A stretch of 64,000 nt of DNA from Azospirillum soli (GTDB lineage Bacteria; Pseudomonadota; Alphaproteobacteria; Azospirillales; Azospirillaceae). Below, piece after piece: positions 24,703-34,561 of this stretch. The notes beneath the pieces were generated by a model. It searched no databases. It worked only from the letters and a program-made list of their open reading frames with translations, and was not told where the DNA came from. Every line of letters starts with the position of its first letter. The stretch's first letter is position 1. Location of the stretch: positions 434,001 to 498,000 of the forward strand of contig NZ_JAGINQ010000002.1 of the NCBI RefSeq assembly GCF_017876165.1, given 5' to 3'. The position numbers and the translations under genes are program-made.

Positions 24703-26292
24703 TCACGCCGCAGGTTCGAGCACGCCTTCGCGCGACAGCACGGTGACGAAGGCATCGACCACGCGCGGGTCGAAATGTTTGCCGGCCTCGGCGCGGATCA
24801 GGTCCATGACGGCGTCGAGGTCCCACGCTTCCTTGTAGGGGCGGCGGTGGAGCAGCGCGTCGTAGACGTCGGCCACGGCGACGATGCGGCCGGACAGCGG
24901 GATGGCGTCGCCCGACAGGCCCTTGGGGTAGCCCGAACCGTCGAACTTCTCGTGGTGGCTTTCGGCGATCTCGGCGCCCAGCGTCAGGTAGCTGCGCCCG
25001 CCGACCGCGCCGGAGGCGTCGCGCAGGATGCGCCCGCCGATGGAGGCGTGCTCGCGCATCTGGCGCATCTCGTCGGCGTCCAGCTTGCCGGGCTTGCGCA
25101 GGATGCTGTCGGGGATGCCGACCTTGCCCACGTCGTGCAGCATGCTGGCCATGCCGATCAGCTCGCAGAACTGGTCGTCCACCAGCGTGCCGAAGGTGTC
25201 GCACGCCTGAAGCTCCCGCGCGATGGCGGTGGCCCAGCGGCCGATGCGCTTGACGTGGTCGCCGGTGACCTCGTCCTTGTATTCGGCCAGCTTGCCCAGC
25301 GCGTGGACGGTGGCCGCCTGGGCCAGCCGAAGCTGTTCGTACAGGAAGACGTTGTCGAAGCCGACCGCGACCTTGCCGCAGAAAATCTCGACCAGTCGCC
25401 GATCCATGTCCGACAACGGACCATGGCCCCAGATGGCGATGACGCTGGGCGTGTGGTTGCGCGAGCGAAAGGCCACGACGCTGTAGTCGTCGCGGTAGAC
25501 GCTGCGCTGGTTACGGAGCGCGGTCTGAACGTCGCTGAACACGGCCTCGTGCACGACGGCGCGCACCGGACGGCCGACCGCCCCCTGGAACAGGCCGGAG
25601 GCGGCCAGCACCTCGGCGTCGAAATGGCCGTCGTACTCGTCGTCCCGCAGGGTGCAGAGGAAGGAGCCCTGCGCGCCCGACAGCAGCGAGCCCATCTGGT
25701 GCACCACCCCCTCCACGAACTGCTTCAGCGAGCGCTGTTCGAACAGGGTGGCGGCGGCGTCCACGATCTTTTCCAGACCCTGGCGGCTCTGCTCGATGGT
25801 GGAGATGTGCTGGTAGGAGCGCAGCGCCGCCACCGTGGCGGTGAACAGCTTCTGCGCGGTCAGCTCGCTCTTCGCCTTGTAGTCGTTGATGTCGTAGGCG
25901 ACGATGACCTGCCGCTCCGGCGCTTGGCCCGGCTGGCCGGTGCGCAGGATGATGCGGACTTGGCGGTTGCCCAGCTCCTCCCGGATGAAGCGGACGACGC
26001 GCAGGCCGGCGTCGTCGGTCTCCATCACCACGTCCAGCAGGACGGCGGCGATGTCGGCGTGGGCCTTCAGCAGCTCGCGCGCCTCGGCGCCGGAATGGGC
26101 GGATAGGAATCGCAGGGGGCGGTCGTCGAAGATGACGTCGCCCAGAACCACGCGGGTGATCGCGTGCACCTCGTAATCGTCGTCGACGATCAGGATTTTC
26201 CAAGGCGTCGCCGCGCGCCCGTTGGGCGTGGAGTCCTTTGCATCCTCATCGGCGAACAGCAGGTCGTCGCTGTCGTCCTGGATGTCCGCCAT
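24703..26292 (-). CDS. response regulator with DUF3369 and HD-GYP domain
   Basis: A 529-residue response regulator. The N-terminal receiver domain (about 30-155; acidic pocket in LIVDDDYEV) precedes a DUF3369 sensor-like region (about 170-340). The C-terminal HD-GYP domain (about 350-515) shows HDVGKVGIPD and HHEKFDGSGYP, so it is expected to hydrolyse cyclic-di-GMP. The start is taken at the ATG before ADIQDD, with GGGAG upstream. No partner kinase is adjacent. The domain order matches DUF3369-containing regulators in other alphaproteobacteria. Confidence 0.93.
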   Translation of the reverse strand: MADIQDDSDDLLFADEDAKDSTPNGRAATPWKILIVDDDYEVHAITRVVLGDVIFDDRPLRFLSAHSGAEARELLKAHADIAAVLLDVVMETDDAGLRVVRFIREELGNRQVRIILRTGQPGQAPERQVIVAYDINDYKAKSELTAQKLFTATVAALRSYQHISTIEQSRQGLEKIVDAAATLFEQRSLKQFVEGVVHQMGSLLSGAQGSFLCTLRDDEYDGHFDAEVLAASGLFQGAVGRPVRAVVHEAVFSDVQTALRNQRSVYRDDYSVVAFRSRNHTPSVIAIWGHGPLSDMDRRLVEIFCGKVAVGFDNVFLYEQLRLAQAATVHALGKLAEYKDEVTGDHVKRIGRWATAIARELQACDTFGTLVDDQFCELIGMASMLHDVGKVGIPDSILRKPGKLDADEMRQMREHASIGGRILRDASGAVGGRSYLTLGAEIAESHHEKFDGSGYPKGLSGDAIPLSGRIVAVADVYDALLHRRPYKEAWDLDAVMDLIRAEAGKHFDPRVVDAFVTVLSREGVLEPAA

Positions 26293-26614
26293 GAATGCTG
26301 CTCCCGCCTGCCCGGTTCCGAACGCATATGCACACTCGCGAACCATTTTTCCGCTTGGCACGCGACGATTGTCAACCATTCCCAGGTGCGACACGTAGGG
26401 CGCGCAACGTTCCGCTGCGTCGGATGTTGTCCCGGCGTCGGCAACGAACGCGCGCGCGACGTTCGGGGTACCGCCAAAGCTTGTTCGTTCAAGCGGGTGG
26501 GGGGATTGCGGCAATCGTCCATCGGCGAGTCAATCAGGGGACAAAGCCGACAGAGCACCCTGCCCGAATGGGGCGCCGTCTCATCACGACAGAGGCATCA
26601 CGAAGGGGGAAGGC
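26293..26614. other. divergent upstream region without a gene
   Basis: 322 bp between the HD-GYP regulator and the phosphoribosyltransferase-like gene. It contains a short inverted repeat, GCTTG/CAAGC, around 26478-26493 and a G-rich patch. No convincing promoter or operator was found. Confidence 0.5.
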
Positions 26615-27343
26615 ATGATTCCGGACGCCTGGGACATCGAGTCGCGCGAAGGGGCGCTGACCGTGGCCCGTCACATCATCGAAACGGGATGCGTCCGGTA
26701 CGATCCGGACCATCTGTGCAGTCACGGGTCGGGGCTGGTCAGCCCGGTCCATGTAGAGGGGCGTCGCCTGCTCTCCTACCCGGCGGTGCGCAACGAGGTG
26801 CTCGACTTCGCCGTGCGCATGATCGAGCAGGAGGTGGGCGCCCGCGAACTGGACGCCATCGCGGCGGCGGAAGGGGCGGGTGTGGCCTGGGCGACGCTGA
26901 TCGCCGACCGGCTGGACCTGCCGGTCATCTTCGTACGCAAGGAGCCGCCGGAAGGGCAGGAGTACAAGCACCGCATCGAAGGCCGGGTTGAGCGCGGCTG
27001 GCGCGTCCTGCTGGTCGAACAACTGGCCACTGACGGGCACCGCAAGGTCCGCTTCGCCGCCCCGCTGAAGGAGGCGGGCTGCGACGTGCGCGACCTGTTC
27101 GTGCTGTTCCAGTACGGGATCTTCGACGAGATCCACGAACACCTCGCCCCGCTCGGCATCACCATGCACGCGCTGGCGACGTGGTGGGACGTGCTGGAGA
27201 TGGTCAACCAGGGCCATTACCTGGACGGCGAGGCGCAGGGCGAAATCCACGCCTTCCTCCACGACCCCAAACGCTGGACCGCCAAACATCAGGGCGCCGA
27301 GCACCAGGGGAAGGGAAAAGGGAAGGGGAAACGGGTGGCGTAA
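26615..27343 (+). CDS. orotate phosphoribosyltransferase-like protein
   Basis: A 242-residue PRTase-fold protein closest to orotate PRTase, which joins orotate and PRPP. The FVRKEPPEGQEYKHRIEG segment (about residues 109-126) matches the catalytic-lysine loop. The PRPP loop reads LLVEQLATDGHRK (about 132-144), where canonical enzymes have an acidic pair then T-x-G, so the second acidic residue and the usual small residues are missing. The tail is Gly/Lys-rich. GGGGGAA precedes ATG. It may be a PyrE paralogue with altered activity. Confidence 0.8.
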   Translation: MIPDAWDIESREGALTVARHIIETGCVRYDPDHLCSHGSGLVSPVHVEGRRLLSYPAVRNEVLDFAVRMIEQEVGARELDAIAAAEGAGVAWATLIADRLDLPVIFVRKEPPEGQEYKHRIEGRVERGWRVLLVEQLATDGHRKVRFAAPLKEAGCDVRDLFVLFQYGIFDEIHEHLAPLGITMHALATWWDVLEMVNQGHYLDGEAQGEIHAFLHDPKRWTAKHQGAEHQGKGKGKGKRVA

Positions 27344-27347
27344 CGAA

Positions 27348-27384
27348 AATCCCCCTCTCCCGCCCCTGCCGGGAGAGGGGGATT
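27348..27384. terminator. strong hairpin between convergent genes
   Basis: A perfect 15-bp stem (27348-27362 with 27370-27384) and 7-nt loop lies between the PRTase-like gene and the GH17 gene. It could stop transcription in both directions, although T-tracts are weak. Confidence 0.75.
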
Positions 27385-27390
27385 GGAGGC

Positions 27391-29199
27391 TCACTCCCCC
27401 GCCACGCGCACCCACTGGCCGGCGCGGGAGGGTTCCTGAACACGGGCCGCCAGGACGGAGGCGGCGTAGGGCACGGCGAGCAGAAGCTGCAAGCCGGCCC
27501 AGGCCAGCGCCTCCAGGTTCGGCTGCGTCCAGTCCACCTCGTGCAGAGCCTCCAGGAAGGGCAGCTGGCCGTAGATCAGCGATTCCAGCGGCACGAAGCC
27601 CTCGGCCAGCACGGTCAGCACGGCGCCCAGCAGCAGGGCGCCGGCCAGCGCCGATTCAACCGGCAACCGGCGAACGGCCGCGCACAGGCTGCGCGCCGGG
27701 ATGTCGGCCACCGGCATGGCCGGGCGGAACAGCGCGCCGATGCCGAAGGCGCCGAGCGCCGCCGTGCCCTCCGGCCGGCGCATGGCGCGCATGGCGCCCA
27801 GAACCAGCAGGCCGAAGGCCGGGACGACGAGGTAAGGGTTGGGGAAGTCGCGGTAGCGGCCGTCGAACACGATCAGGAACGACCAGATCAGCGCCGCCAC
27901 GGCCAGCGCCACGGCGGCGAAACGGCCGAGCGCCTCGGTGTGCGACAGGGCCGGACGGCCGCGCAGGGTCGCCAGCGGCTCCAGCGCCAGCGCCCCGGTG
28001 CCGAGTGCGCGGCGGGCGGCCAGCAGCACGGTCAGCGCCAGAAGCGCGGTCAGCGCCAGCATGACGCCCGCGAGCGTCGTGTCCTGGATGTAGTGCTTGC
28101 CGTGCATCGCCGCGTGGACCGCGTGGACGAACAGGGTGGACAGCCCCTGCGCCAGGAAGGCCAGCGCGGCGAAGGCGCCGGCGGTCAGCGGCCGGCCGCG
28201 CAGGGTCAGGCCGGCGACCAGAAGGATGCCGAGCGCGGAGGAGATGCCGAACAGGACCGGCCAGGTCTTCGTCTCCACCACCGGGCCGGCGAGCGAGAAC
28301 TTGGCCTCGCGGTCGGCGGAGTAGAGGCCCCAGTGGCCGCCGACGGTGCCCTCCAGCTTGGCCTTCCAGCCCTGGTCGAACGCCTCGATGACGTTGTAGT
28401 CGAAGCCTTCCTGCTGGGCGAGGCGGACGAAGCCGTTGACGAACTTCGCCTTGTTGACGAGGCCCGGCACGGCGGCGCCGCGCGACCGGCCGGAGGTCGG
28501 CCAGCCCGTCTCGCCGACCAGGATCGGCTTGCCGGGGAAGCGCTGGGCGATGGTGCGGTAGGAGCTGCGGATGCGTTCCGTGGCGCCCTCCACGCCGGCC
28601 GGCACGTCCTCCCAATAGGGCAGCAGGTGGATGGTCAGGTAATCGACGTGATCCGCGATCTGCGGGTACTTCAGCCACCATTCCCACACGTCGGCGTAGG
28701 ACACCGGCTGCTTCACGGCGGCCTTCACGCGGTCGATGTAGCCGGTGACCTGCTCCGGCGTCAGCTCGCGGCGCAGCAGCACCTCGTTGCCGACGATCAC
28801 GCGGGTGATCACGTCCGGATAGCGGTTGGCGAGATCGATGAGGGAGGCGATCTCCTTCTCGTTCTTCTCCGGCTTGGACGACAGCCACGCGCCCATGGTG
28901 ACCTGGATGCCGTGCTTGCGCGCCAGTTCCGGCACCACCTCGAGCCCTTCCAGGGAGGTGTAGGTGCGCACGCCGGCCACCTGGGGGGCGAGCGCCACCA
29001 AGTCCTCCTCGATCTGGGCCACGGAGGGGAAGGTCTGGGTCAGCGGGCTCTGCCCGTCGCGGAAGGGCGCGAAGGACACGCTCTTCAGCTTGCCTCCCGG
29101 CGGCGGGTCGAGCGGCACCGGCCGGTTCGGAATGGACCAGACGGCGAGGTTCGCGAGGCCGGCCAGCAGGAGCACGGCGAGGATCGTGAGGATGCGCAT
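27391..29199 (-). CDS. GH17-family glucan hydrolase/transferase with membrane domain
   Basis: A 602-residue protein. An N-terminal signal anchor (1-22) is followed by a glycoside hydrolase family 17 domain (about 38-320), with catalytic acid/base Glu in IVGNEVLLR (about residue 144) and nucleophile Glu in VGETGWPTS (about 235). About eight membrane helices cover 335-600. Similar proteins in rhizobia make or remodel beta-1,3 glucans (NdvC-like context), so periplasmic glucan modification is likely. No glycosyltransferase partner is adjacent. Linkage specificity is an inference. Confidence 0.85.
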   Translation of the reverse strand: MRILTILAVLLLAGLANLAVWSIPNRPVPLDPPPGGKLKSVSFAPFRDGQSPLTQTFPSVAQIEEDLVALAPQVAGVRTYTSLEGLEVVPELARKHGIQVTMGAWLSSKPEKNEKEIASLIDLANRYPDVITRVIVGNEVLLRRELTPEQVTGYIDRVKAAVKQPVSYADVWEWWLKYPQIADHVDYLTIHLLPYWEDVPAGVEGATERIRSSYRTIAQRFPGKPILVGETGWPTSGRSRGAAVPGLVNKAKFVNGFVRLAQQEGFDYNVIEAFDQGWKAKLEGTVGGHWGLYSADREAKFSLAGPVVETKTWPVLFGISSALGILLVAGLTLRGRPLTAGAFAALAFLAQGLSTLFVHAVHAAMHGKHYIQDTTLAGVMLALTALLALTVLLAARRALGTGALALEPLATLRGRPALSHTEALGRFAAVALAVAALIWSFLIVFDGRYRDFPNPYLVVPAFGLLVLGAMRAMRRPEGTAALGAFGIGALFRPAMPVADIPARSLCAAVRRLPVESALAGALLLGAVLTVLAEGFVPLESLIYGQLPFLEALHEVDWTQPNLEALAWAGLQLLLAVPYAASVLAARVQEPSRAGQWVRVAGE

Positions 29200-29242
29200 G
29201 GGCAGGATGTCTACACGAAACGGGGGTGGGTTTGAACGGAAA

Positions 29243-29273
29243 GGGGCGCGCCTCCGGCAGGAGGCGCGCCCTT
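29243..29273 (-). terminator. hairpin after fpr
   Basis: A 12-bp GC stem built from GGGCGCGCCTCC and its complement with a short GGCA loop lies downstream of fpr on the minus strand. A weak pyrimidine tract follows. Confidence 0.6.
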
Positions 29274-29294
29274 CAAGGTCCGGTCAAGGATTGA

Positions 29295-29315
29295 TGACGT
29301 GCCATCGTCACGTCA
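29295..29315. repeat. short inverted repeat upstream of the GH17 gene
   Basis: TGACGTG and CACGTCA (7 bp each, 7-nt spacer) lie about 100 bp upstream of the GH17 start and just past fpr. It could be an operator or a second hairpin in the fpr 3' end. Confidence 0.4.
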
Positions 29316-29389
29316 GGTCAACGCATCCCTGCCGAAATTATTCCCCGTGGAATTTTCCCCGTGAAATTTTTTGGGCCGCGGTTTCCGGC

Positions 29390-30163
29390 TTACTTTTCCA
29401 CGAAGGCCTTTTCGATCACGTAATGACCGGGCTCGCCGTTGTGGCCCATCTTGAAGCCCAGCTCGTCCATGATGCCGCTGGTCTCGGCCAGCATCTCCGG
29501 GCTGCCGCAGATCATGACGCGGTCGACCTCGCGGTCGAAGGGCTGAAGGCCGATGTCGCTGAACAGCTTGCCGCTGCGGATCAGGTCGGTGATGCGGCCC
29601 TGGTTGCGGAACGGCTCGCGCGTCACGGACGGGTAATAGATCAGCTTGTTTTTCACATCCTCGCCGAAGAACTCGTTCTCCGGCAGGACATTGGAGATGA
29701 TGTCGTTGTAGGCCAGCTCGCCCACCGTGCGGGTCGTGTGGGTCAGCACGACCTTGTCGAAGCGGGCGTACATCTCCGGGTCCTTGATGATGCTGAGGAA
29801 CGGGGCGAGGCCCGTGCCGGTGCTCAGCATGTACAGGTTGCGGCCCGGAAGCAGGTTGTCGGTGACCAGCGTGCCCGTCGCCTTGCGGTTGACGAGCAGC
29901 GTGTCGCCTTCCTTCAAGTGCTGGAGGCGCGAGGTCAGCGGGCCGTTCTGGACCTTGATGGAGAAGAACTCCAGCGTGTCCTCGTAATTGGCGCTGACCA
30001 GGCTGTAGGCGCGCAGCAGGGGGCGGCCATCGACCTCAAGGCCGATCATCGTGAACTGGCCAGGATCGAAACGGAAGGACGGATCGCGCGTGGTGGTGAA
30101 GCTGAACAGCGTGTCGGTCCAGTGGTGAACGCGCAGGACGCGTTCCTGAAACAGGTTGCTCAT
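29390..30163 (-). CDS. fpr: ferredoxin--NADP(+) reductase
   Basis: FAD-dependent reductase (257 aa) exchanging electrons between NADPH and ferredoxin or flavodoxin in the cytoplasm. The FAD motif RAYSLVS is at about residues 50-56, the NADP-side motif STGTGLAPFLS near 113-123, and VMICGSPEM near 213. Size and the C-terminal VIEKAFVEK match the bacterial subclass I FPR. The start is at the ATG before SNLFQE. The 156 bp upstream are AT-rich (30241-30312), unlike the neighbours, and probably hold its promoter. Confidence 0.95.
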   Translation of the reverse strand: MSNLFQERVLRVHHWTDTLFSFTTTRDPSFRFDPGQFTMIGLEVDGRPLLRAYSLVSANYEDTLEFFSIKVQNGPLTSRLQHLKEGDTLLVNRKATGTLVTDNLLPGRNLYMLSTGTGLAPFLSIIKDPEMYARFDKVVLTHTTRTVGELAYNDIISNVLPENEFFGEDVKNKLIYYPSVTREPFRNQGRITDLIRSGKLFSDIGLQPFDREVDRVMICGSPEMLAETSGIMDELGFKMGHNGEPGHYVIEKAFVEK

Positions 30164-30319
30164 GGGATCCGCAGGTCCGTTTCGAAGCCAGATGTTCGGG
30201 TGGGCCAAGTGTACGGGTGGCCGTGCCGCATTGCAGCACGTCTCATTAACAAGGAAATAGTCAACAAGCCACTAATTCATACCAACAATTTTGCTATGGC
30301 TTTTCGATATCACAAAGAG

Positions 30320-31768
30320 TTACCGTGTTTCCCCGGTCGGCGGCGCAAAAAGGTAGGGGCTGAGGCCACGCAGGTTCTCGTCCACGATCAGCCGGTGATT
30401 CAGCGGCGGGAAGGCGCGCTGCGAGCAGTCCAGGCGCGGGCACAGCCGGCAATTCACGCCGATAGGGGTCGCCGCCTCGGTGTTTTCGAGATCGAAACCA
30501 TCCGCATAGGTGATCTGCGCCGCGTGCTGGGCATCGCAGCCCAGCGCGATGGCGAACTGCTGCGGCGGGCTGCGGAAGCCGCCGCCAGCCTTCACCACCG
30601 TGCGGGCGATGGAAAAGTAGGTCGTGCCGTCGGGCATCTGCGACAGCTGGCTGTGGATTTTTCCGGGCGTGCGGAACGCCTCGTAGACGATCCAGCGCGG
30701 GCAGCCGCCGCCGAAGCGCGCGAAGGGGAAGCCGGCGCCGGCAAAGCGCTTGGACACGTTGCCGGCGCTGTCCACCCGCATCAGGAAGAAGGGCACGCCC
30801 CGCGCACCCGTCCGTTGCAGCGTGGTCAGGCGCTGGCACACCTGCTCGAAGGACGCATCGAAGCGCCGCCGCAGGATTTCGATGTCGTAACGACTCTGGT
30901 TCGCCGCCTCCAGAAAGCGGCCGTAGGGCATCAGCACCGCCGCCGCGAAGTAGTTGGCAAGGCCGATGCGGGCCAGCCGCCGCGCTTCGTCGCCTGAAAG
31001 GTTGGCGCTCTCGACGATCTGGTTCAGCAACTCGCGGTGGCGCAGCAGGGCGATCTGGCAGGCCAGTTGGAAATTGCGGCCTGACGGCGCGAGCATCTCC
31101 GACAGCAGGATGCGCCGGCCGTGCCGGTCGAAGCGGCGCACGGCGTAGCCCATGATGTCGGACGGCAGCAGCCGCACGCGGACGCTGTGGTTGTTCAGCA
31201 GGTAATCGACCAGCCCCCGGTACAGGTCGCCCTTCTCCAGCTTGCCTTCCTCCCACAGCGCCTCGGCGGCGGCTTCCAGGTCGGGAAAGTGGTTGGAGGC
31301 GGCCTGGAACAGGTCGCGCACCTCTTCTTGCGGAAACGAAACGTTCTGGACGAGGTGCAGCTTGTCGCGGTCGGCCATCCGCTCGGCGAGCGCCTGGAGG
31401 TCGTCGCGCGAATTGCGGAAGGCGCGGTAGAGCGACACCACCGCCTGCCCCAGCGTCGGCGCGACGGCGGCCAGTTCGCGGAAGTCCTGGTTCTTGATGT
31501 CGGACCCGTCGAACAGCGGGTCGGCGAACACCTCGCGCAGGCCCGCGACCAGCCGGCCTTCCTCGTCCTCGGCGAAGGCCTGGAGATCCACGCCGAAATT
31601 GTGGCCGAGCTTCAGCAGCAGCGGCACGGTGACCGGGCGCTGGTTGTGCTCGATCAGGTTCAGGTAGCTGGGGGAGATGCCGAGCTGTTCGGCCATCTGG
31701 GCCTGGGTCAACCCATGGTCCCGGCGCAGGCGCCGGACCTTGGGCCCGAGCATCGCCTTCTTGTCCAT
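30320..31768 (-). CDS. XRE-family regulator with IrrE-like and ScfR domains (RamB-like)
   Basis: A 482-residue transcription factor. An N-terminal helix-turn-helix (about 10-65; LTQAQMAEQLGISPSYLNLI) precedes a metallopeptidase-like (IrrE/ImmA-type) middle region and the C-terminal ScfR domain with a Cys set (CRLCPRLDC, near residue 450). Relatives include RamB, which controls aceA and aceB in actinobacteria, and short-chain acyl-CoA responsive regulators. It is divergent from aceA across 183 bp holding three TTTACAAA motifs. The start is taken at ATG 31768; a GTG 9 nt upstream is possible. Control of aceA and of itself is inferred. Confidence 0.9.
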   Translation of the reverse strand: MDKKAMLGPKVRRLRRDHGLTQAQMAEQLGISPSYLNLIEHNQRPVTVPLLLKLGHNFGVDLQAFAEDEEGRLVAGLREVFADPLFDGSDIKNQDFRELAAVAPTLGQAVVSLYRAFRNSRDDLQALAERMADRDKLHLVQNVSFPQEEVRDLFQAASNHFPDLEAAAEALWEEGKLEKGDLYRGLVDYLLNNHSVRVRLLPSDIMGYAVRRFDRHGRRILLSEMLAPSGRNFQLACQIALLRHRELLNQIVESANLSGDEARRLARIGLANYFAAAVLMPYGRFLEAANQSRYDIEILRRRFDASFEQVCQRLTTLQRTGARGVPFFLMRVDSAGNVSKRFAGAGFPFARFGGGCPRWIVYEAFRTPGKIHSQLSQMPDGTTYFSIARTVVKAGGGFRSPPQQFAIALGCDAQHAAQITYADGFDLENTEAATPIGVNCRLCPRLDCSQRAFPPLNHRLIVDENLRGLSPYLFAPPTGETR

Positions 31769-31786
31769 CGCCGCCACCGTTGCGCC

Positions 31787-31851
31787 TTTACAAAATTTAC
31801 TGATTTACAGGAAGTTGCTGACAGTAGTTTACAAACCGACCCTTTTACAAA
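31787..31851. promoter_or_regulatory. putative RamB/ScfR operator: repeated TTTACAAA
   Basis: TTTACAAA occurs at 31787-31794, 31828-31835 and 31844-31851, with partial copies (ATTTAC, GATTTACAG) at 31795-31808. The first two copies are 41 bp apart, about four helical turns. The motif resembles the RamB target core TTTGCAAA. The region lies between the regulator gene and aceA. Confidence 0.55.
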
Positions 31852-31951
31852 CAAGGGCTTATTGCAACGCGTCAAAGGTCGTTTTAACTCTCGGTGCATG
31901 GCAGCGCTGTAAAGCAGCGCGGACGTCACGGATAGAAGAGGAACCGACCCC

Positions 31952-33229
<1,278 letters not shown>

Positions 33230-33337
33230 TCGGCTCTTGAGTTCCGGCCATCGGGTGACCTCATCCGATGGCCGGTGGTACCCGATCCGGTGTGCGAGCC
33301 GGATCTCTTTGAACGGCTGACGCTATTCGACTTAAGA

Positions 33338-33370
33338 CGGCCGGGGACTTCCCTCCCCGGCCGCTTTTTT
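33338..33370 (+). terminator. Rho-independent terminator of aceA
   Basis: A perfect 10-bp stem (33338-33347 with 33354-33363), 6-nt loop and six T follow aceA by about 108 bp. Confidence 0.92.
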
Positions 33371-33734
33371 GTCACCACGAAGCTGTGACATGGCAGCATG
33401 GCTGACCTGCGTTGCCATGCCTCCGGTGCGGGGCTGCCGCCCGTTAAGTCTTGAACGCAGCCGCAAAAACGCCGCTTTGCTGGGTCGGTTCGCGCTGTTC
33501 AACCCTCCGCTGCATCGCGGAATAAGGCATTGACTTGGGACCTCATTGGGGCCACTTGTGTTCCATGCTCAAAACAAACCGATCAGGGGCTTGAACGCCC
33601 CCACACCGGCACTCCCCAGATGAGGACCGGTGGCGGGTCCCGTCGCCGCGCGAAGCTTTTGCGCGGCGTGCAGACGTTTATGCGTCATGCGTCGGCCCGC
33701 GATTATAGGTTGAACGATGAAAGGACAAGACAGT
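33371..33734 (+). promoter_or_regulatory. long leader of the DJ-1/PfpI gene; possible sigma32-type promoter
   Basis: Gene-free stretch. CTTGAA (33590-33595) and CCCCAGAT (33614-33621) are separated by 18 bp, near but longer than the sigma32 spacing. CGCGCGAAGC/GCGCGGCG around 33640-33670 can fold into a hairpin. No credible gene was seen here. Confidence 0.35.
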
Positions 33735-34298
33735 ATGGATCAACCCCTCGCAGGAAAGAGCATTGCCATTCTCGTGGCCAACGGCTTTGAGGAACTGGAG
33801 ATGACGGAGCCGCAGCGGGCTCTCCTCAAGCTTGGCGCCACTCTGCGTACGATTTCGACCGAACAGGGTCTGGTGAACGGCTGGCACGGCAAGTCCTGGG
33901 GCCATTACTTCCCGGTGGACAAGCAGCTGGGCGAAGTTCTGGGCGCCGACTACGACATGCTGCTGCTGCCGGGTGGCGAGCGCAGCGTCGCCAAGCTCCA
34001 GAAGTCCGCGCACACCCGCCGCATCGTCGGCCATTTCCTGGACGCCCACAAGCCGATCGGGGCCATCGATCATGGCATTCAGCTGCTCGCCATTCCGGGC
34101 AAGCTGAAGGGCCGCCAGCTGGCTGCTCCGGAGGCGTTCCGCGCCGAGCTGGAAGAAGCCGGCGGCAAGCCGAGCGACGAAGCTCTGGTGGTTGACAACG
34201 TTACGATTACGGCGCTCGGCCATGACGAGCTGGCCGCCTTCGTCGAGCAGGTCGTAAAGATCTTCTCCGAGGCCGCCACGGTTCGCAAGGCTGCCTGA
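33735..34298 (+). CDS. DJ-1/PfpI family protein lacking the nucleophilic cysteine
   Basis: A 187-residue DJ-1/PfpI (class I glutamine amidotransferase-like) protein. The conserved acidic residue of the family is present in ANGFEELEM (about residue 17) and the oxyanion-type loop LLLPGGERS near 77-85. Where the family has the Cys of the A-I-C-H-G motif, this protein has AIDHG (Asp112), so protease, deglycase or peroxide-sensing chemistry through that Cys is not possible. The start at 33735 is supported by AAAGGA 10 nt upstream; an ATG at 33717 would add six residues. Its role is unknown, perhaps structural or chaperone-like. Confidence 0.85.
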   Translation: MDQPLAGKSIAILVANGFEELEMTEPQRALLKLGATLRTISTEQGLVNGWHGKSWGHYFPVDKQLGEVLGADYDMLLLPGGERSVAKLQKSAHTRRIVGHFLDAHKPIGAIDHGIQLLAIPGKLKGRQLAAPEAFRAELEEAGGKPSDEALVVDNVTITALGHDELAAFVEQVVKIFSEAATVRKAA

Positions 34299-34345
34299 AC
34301 GGGACGCTCCTCGTAAAAGAGGAAACCCGTCTTTCCTGCGGGTGG

Positions 34346-34387
34346 ACGGCCGCCGCACCTTACGTGCGCGCGGCCGTTTTGCGTTTC
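34346..34387 (+). terminator. terminator of the DJ-1/PfpI gene
   Basis: A 13-bp GC stem with one bulge (34346-34358 with 34364-34377) is followed by TTTT and GCGTTT. Confidence 0.75.
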
Positions 34388-34403
34388 TGGGGGGAGTACC
34401 AAG

Positions 34404-34551
34404 TCTTCACGGATTTCACGGATTGGGACACGGATTTCACGGATTGTTTGGTCTTGTGCAGTGGTCGCCTTCCGTTCGGCTCGAACCGGGCAAGCCGGAT
34501 AAAAAAATCCGTGTAATCCGTGCTCAAATCCGCGAAATCCGTGAAGAATCA
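34404..34551. repeat. about 150-bp inverted-repeat element, copy 1
   Basis: The left arm (about 34404-34450) and right arm (about 34502-34551) are inverted copies built from repeated CACGGATT units (CACGGATTTCACGGATT on the left). The centre contains CAGTGGTCGCCT and GCAAGCC, shared with copy 2 at 44478-44632. It lies between the 3' ends of the convergent DJ-1 and histidine-kinase genes. Confidence 0.85.
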
Positions 34552-34561
34552 GTTCTTCGGC

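Noticed and set aside
26355..26371. TTGGCAC-like sequence considered as a sigma54 promoter near the HD-GYP gene
   Set aside because: The -12 GC element is absent at the required spacing.
33530..33790. 86-codon plus-strand frame between aceA and the DJ-1 gene
   Set aside because: No ribosome-binding site and no recognisable features; it runs into the start of the real gene in another frame.
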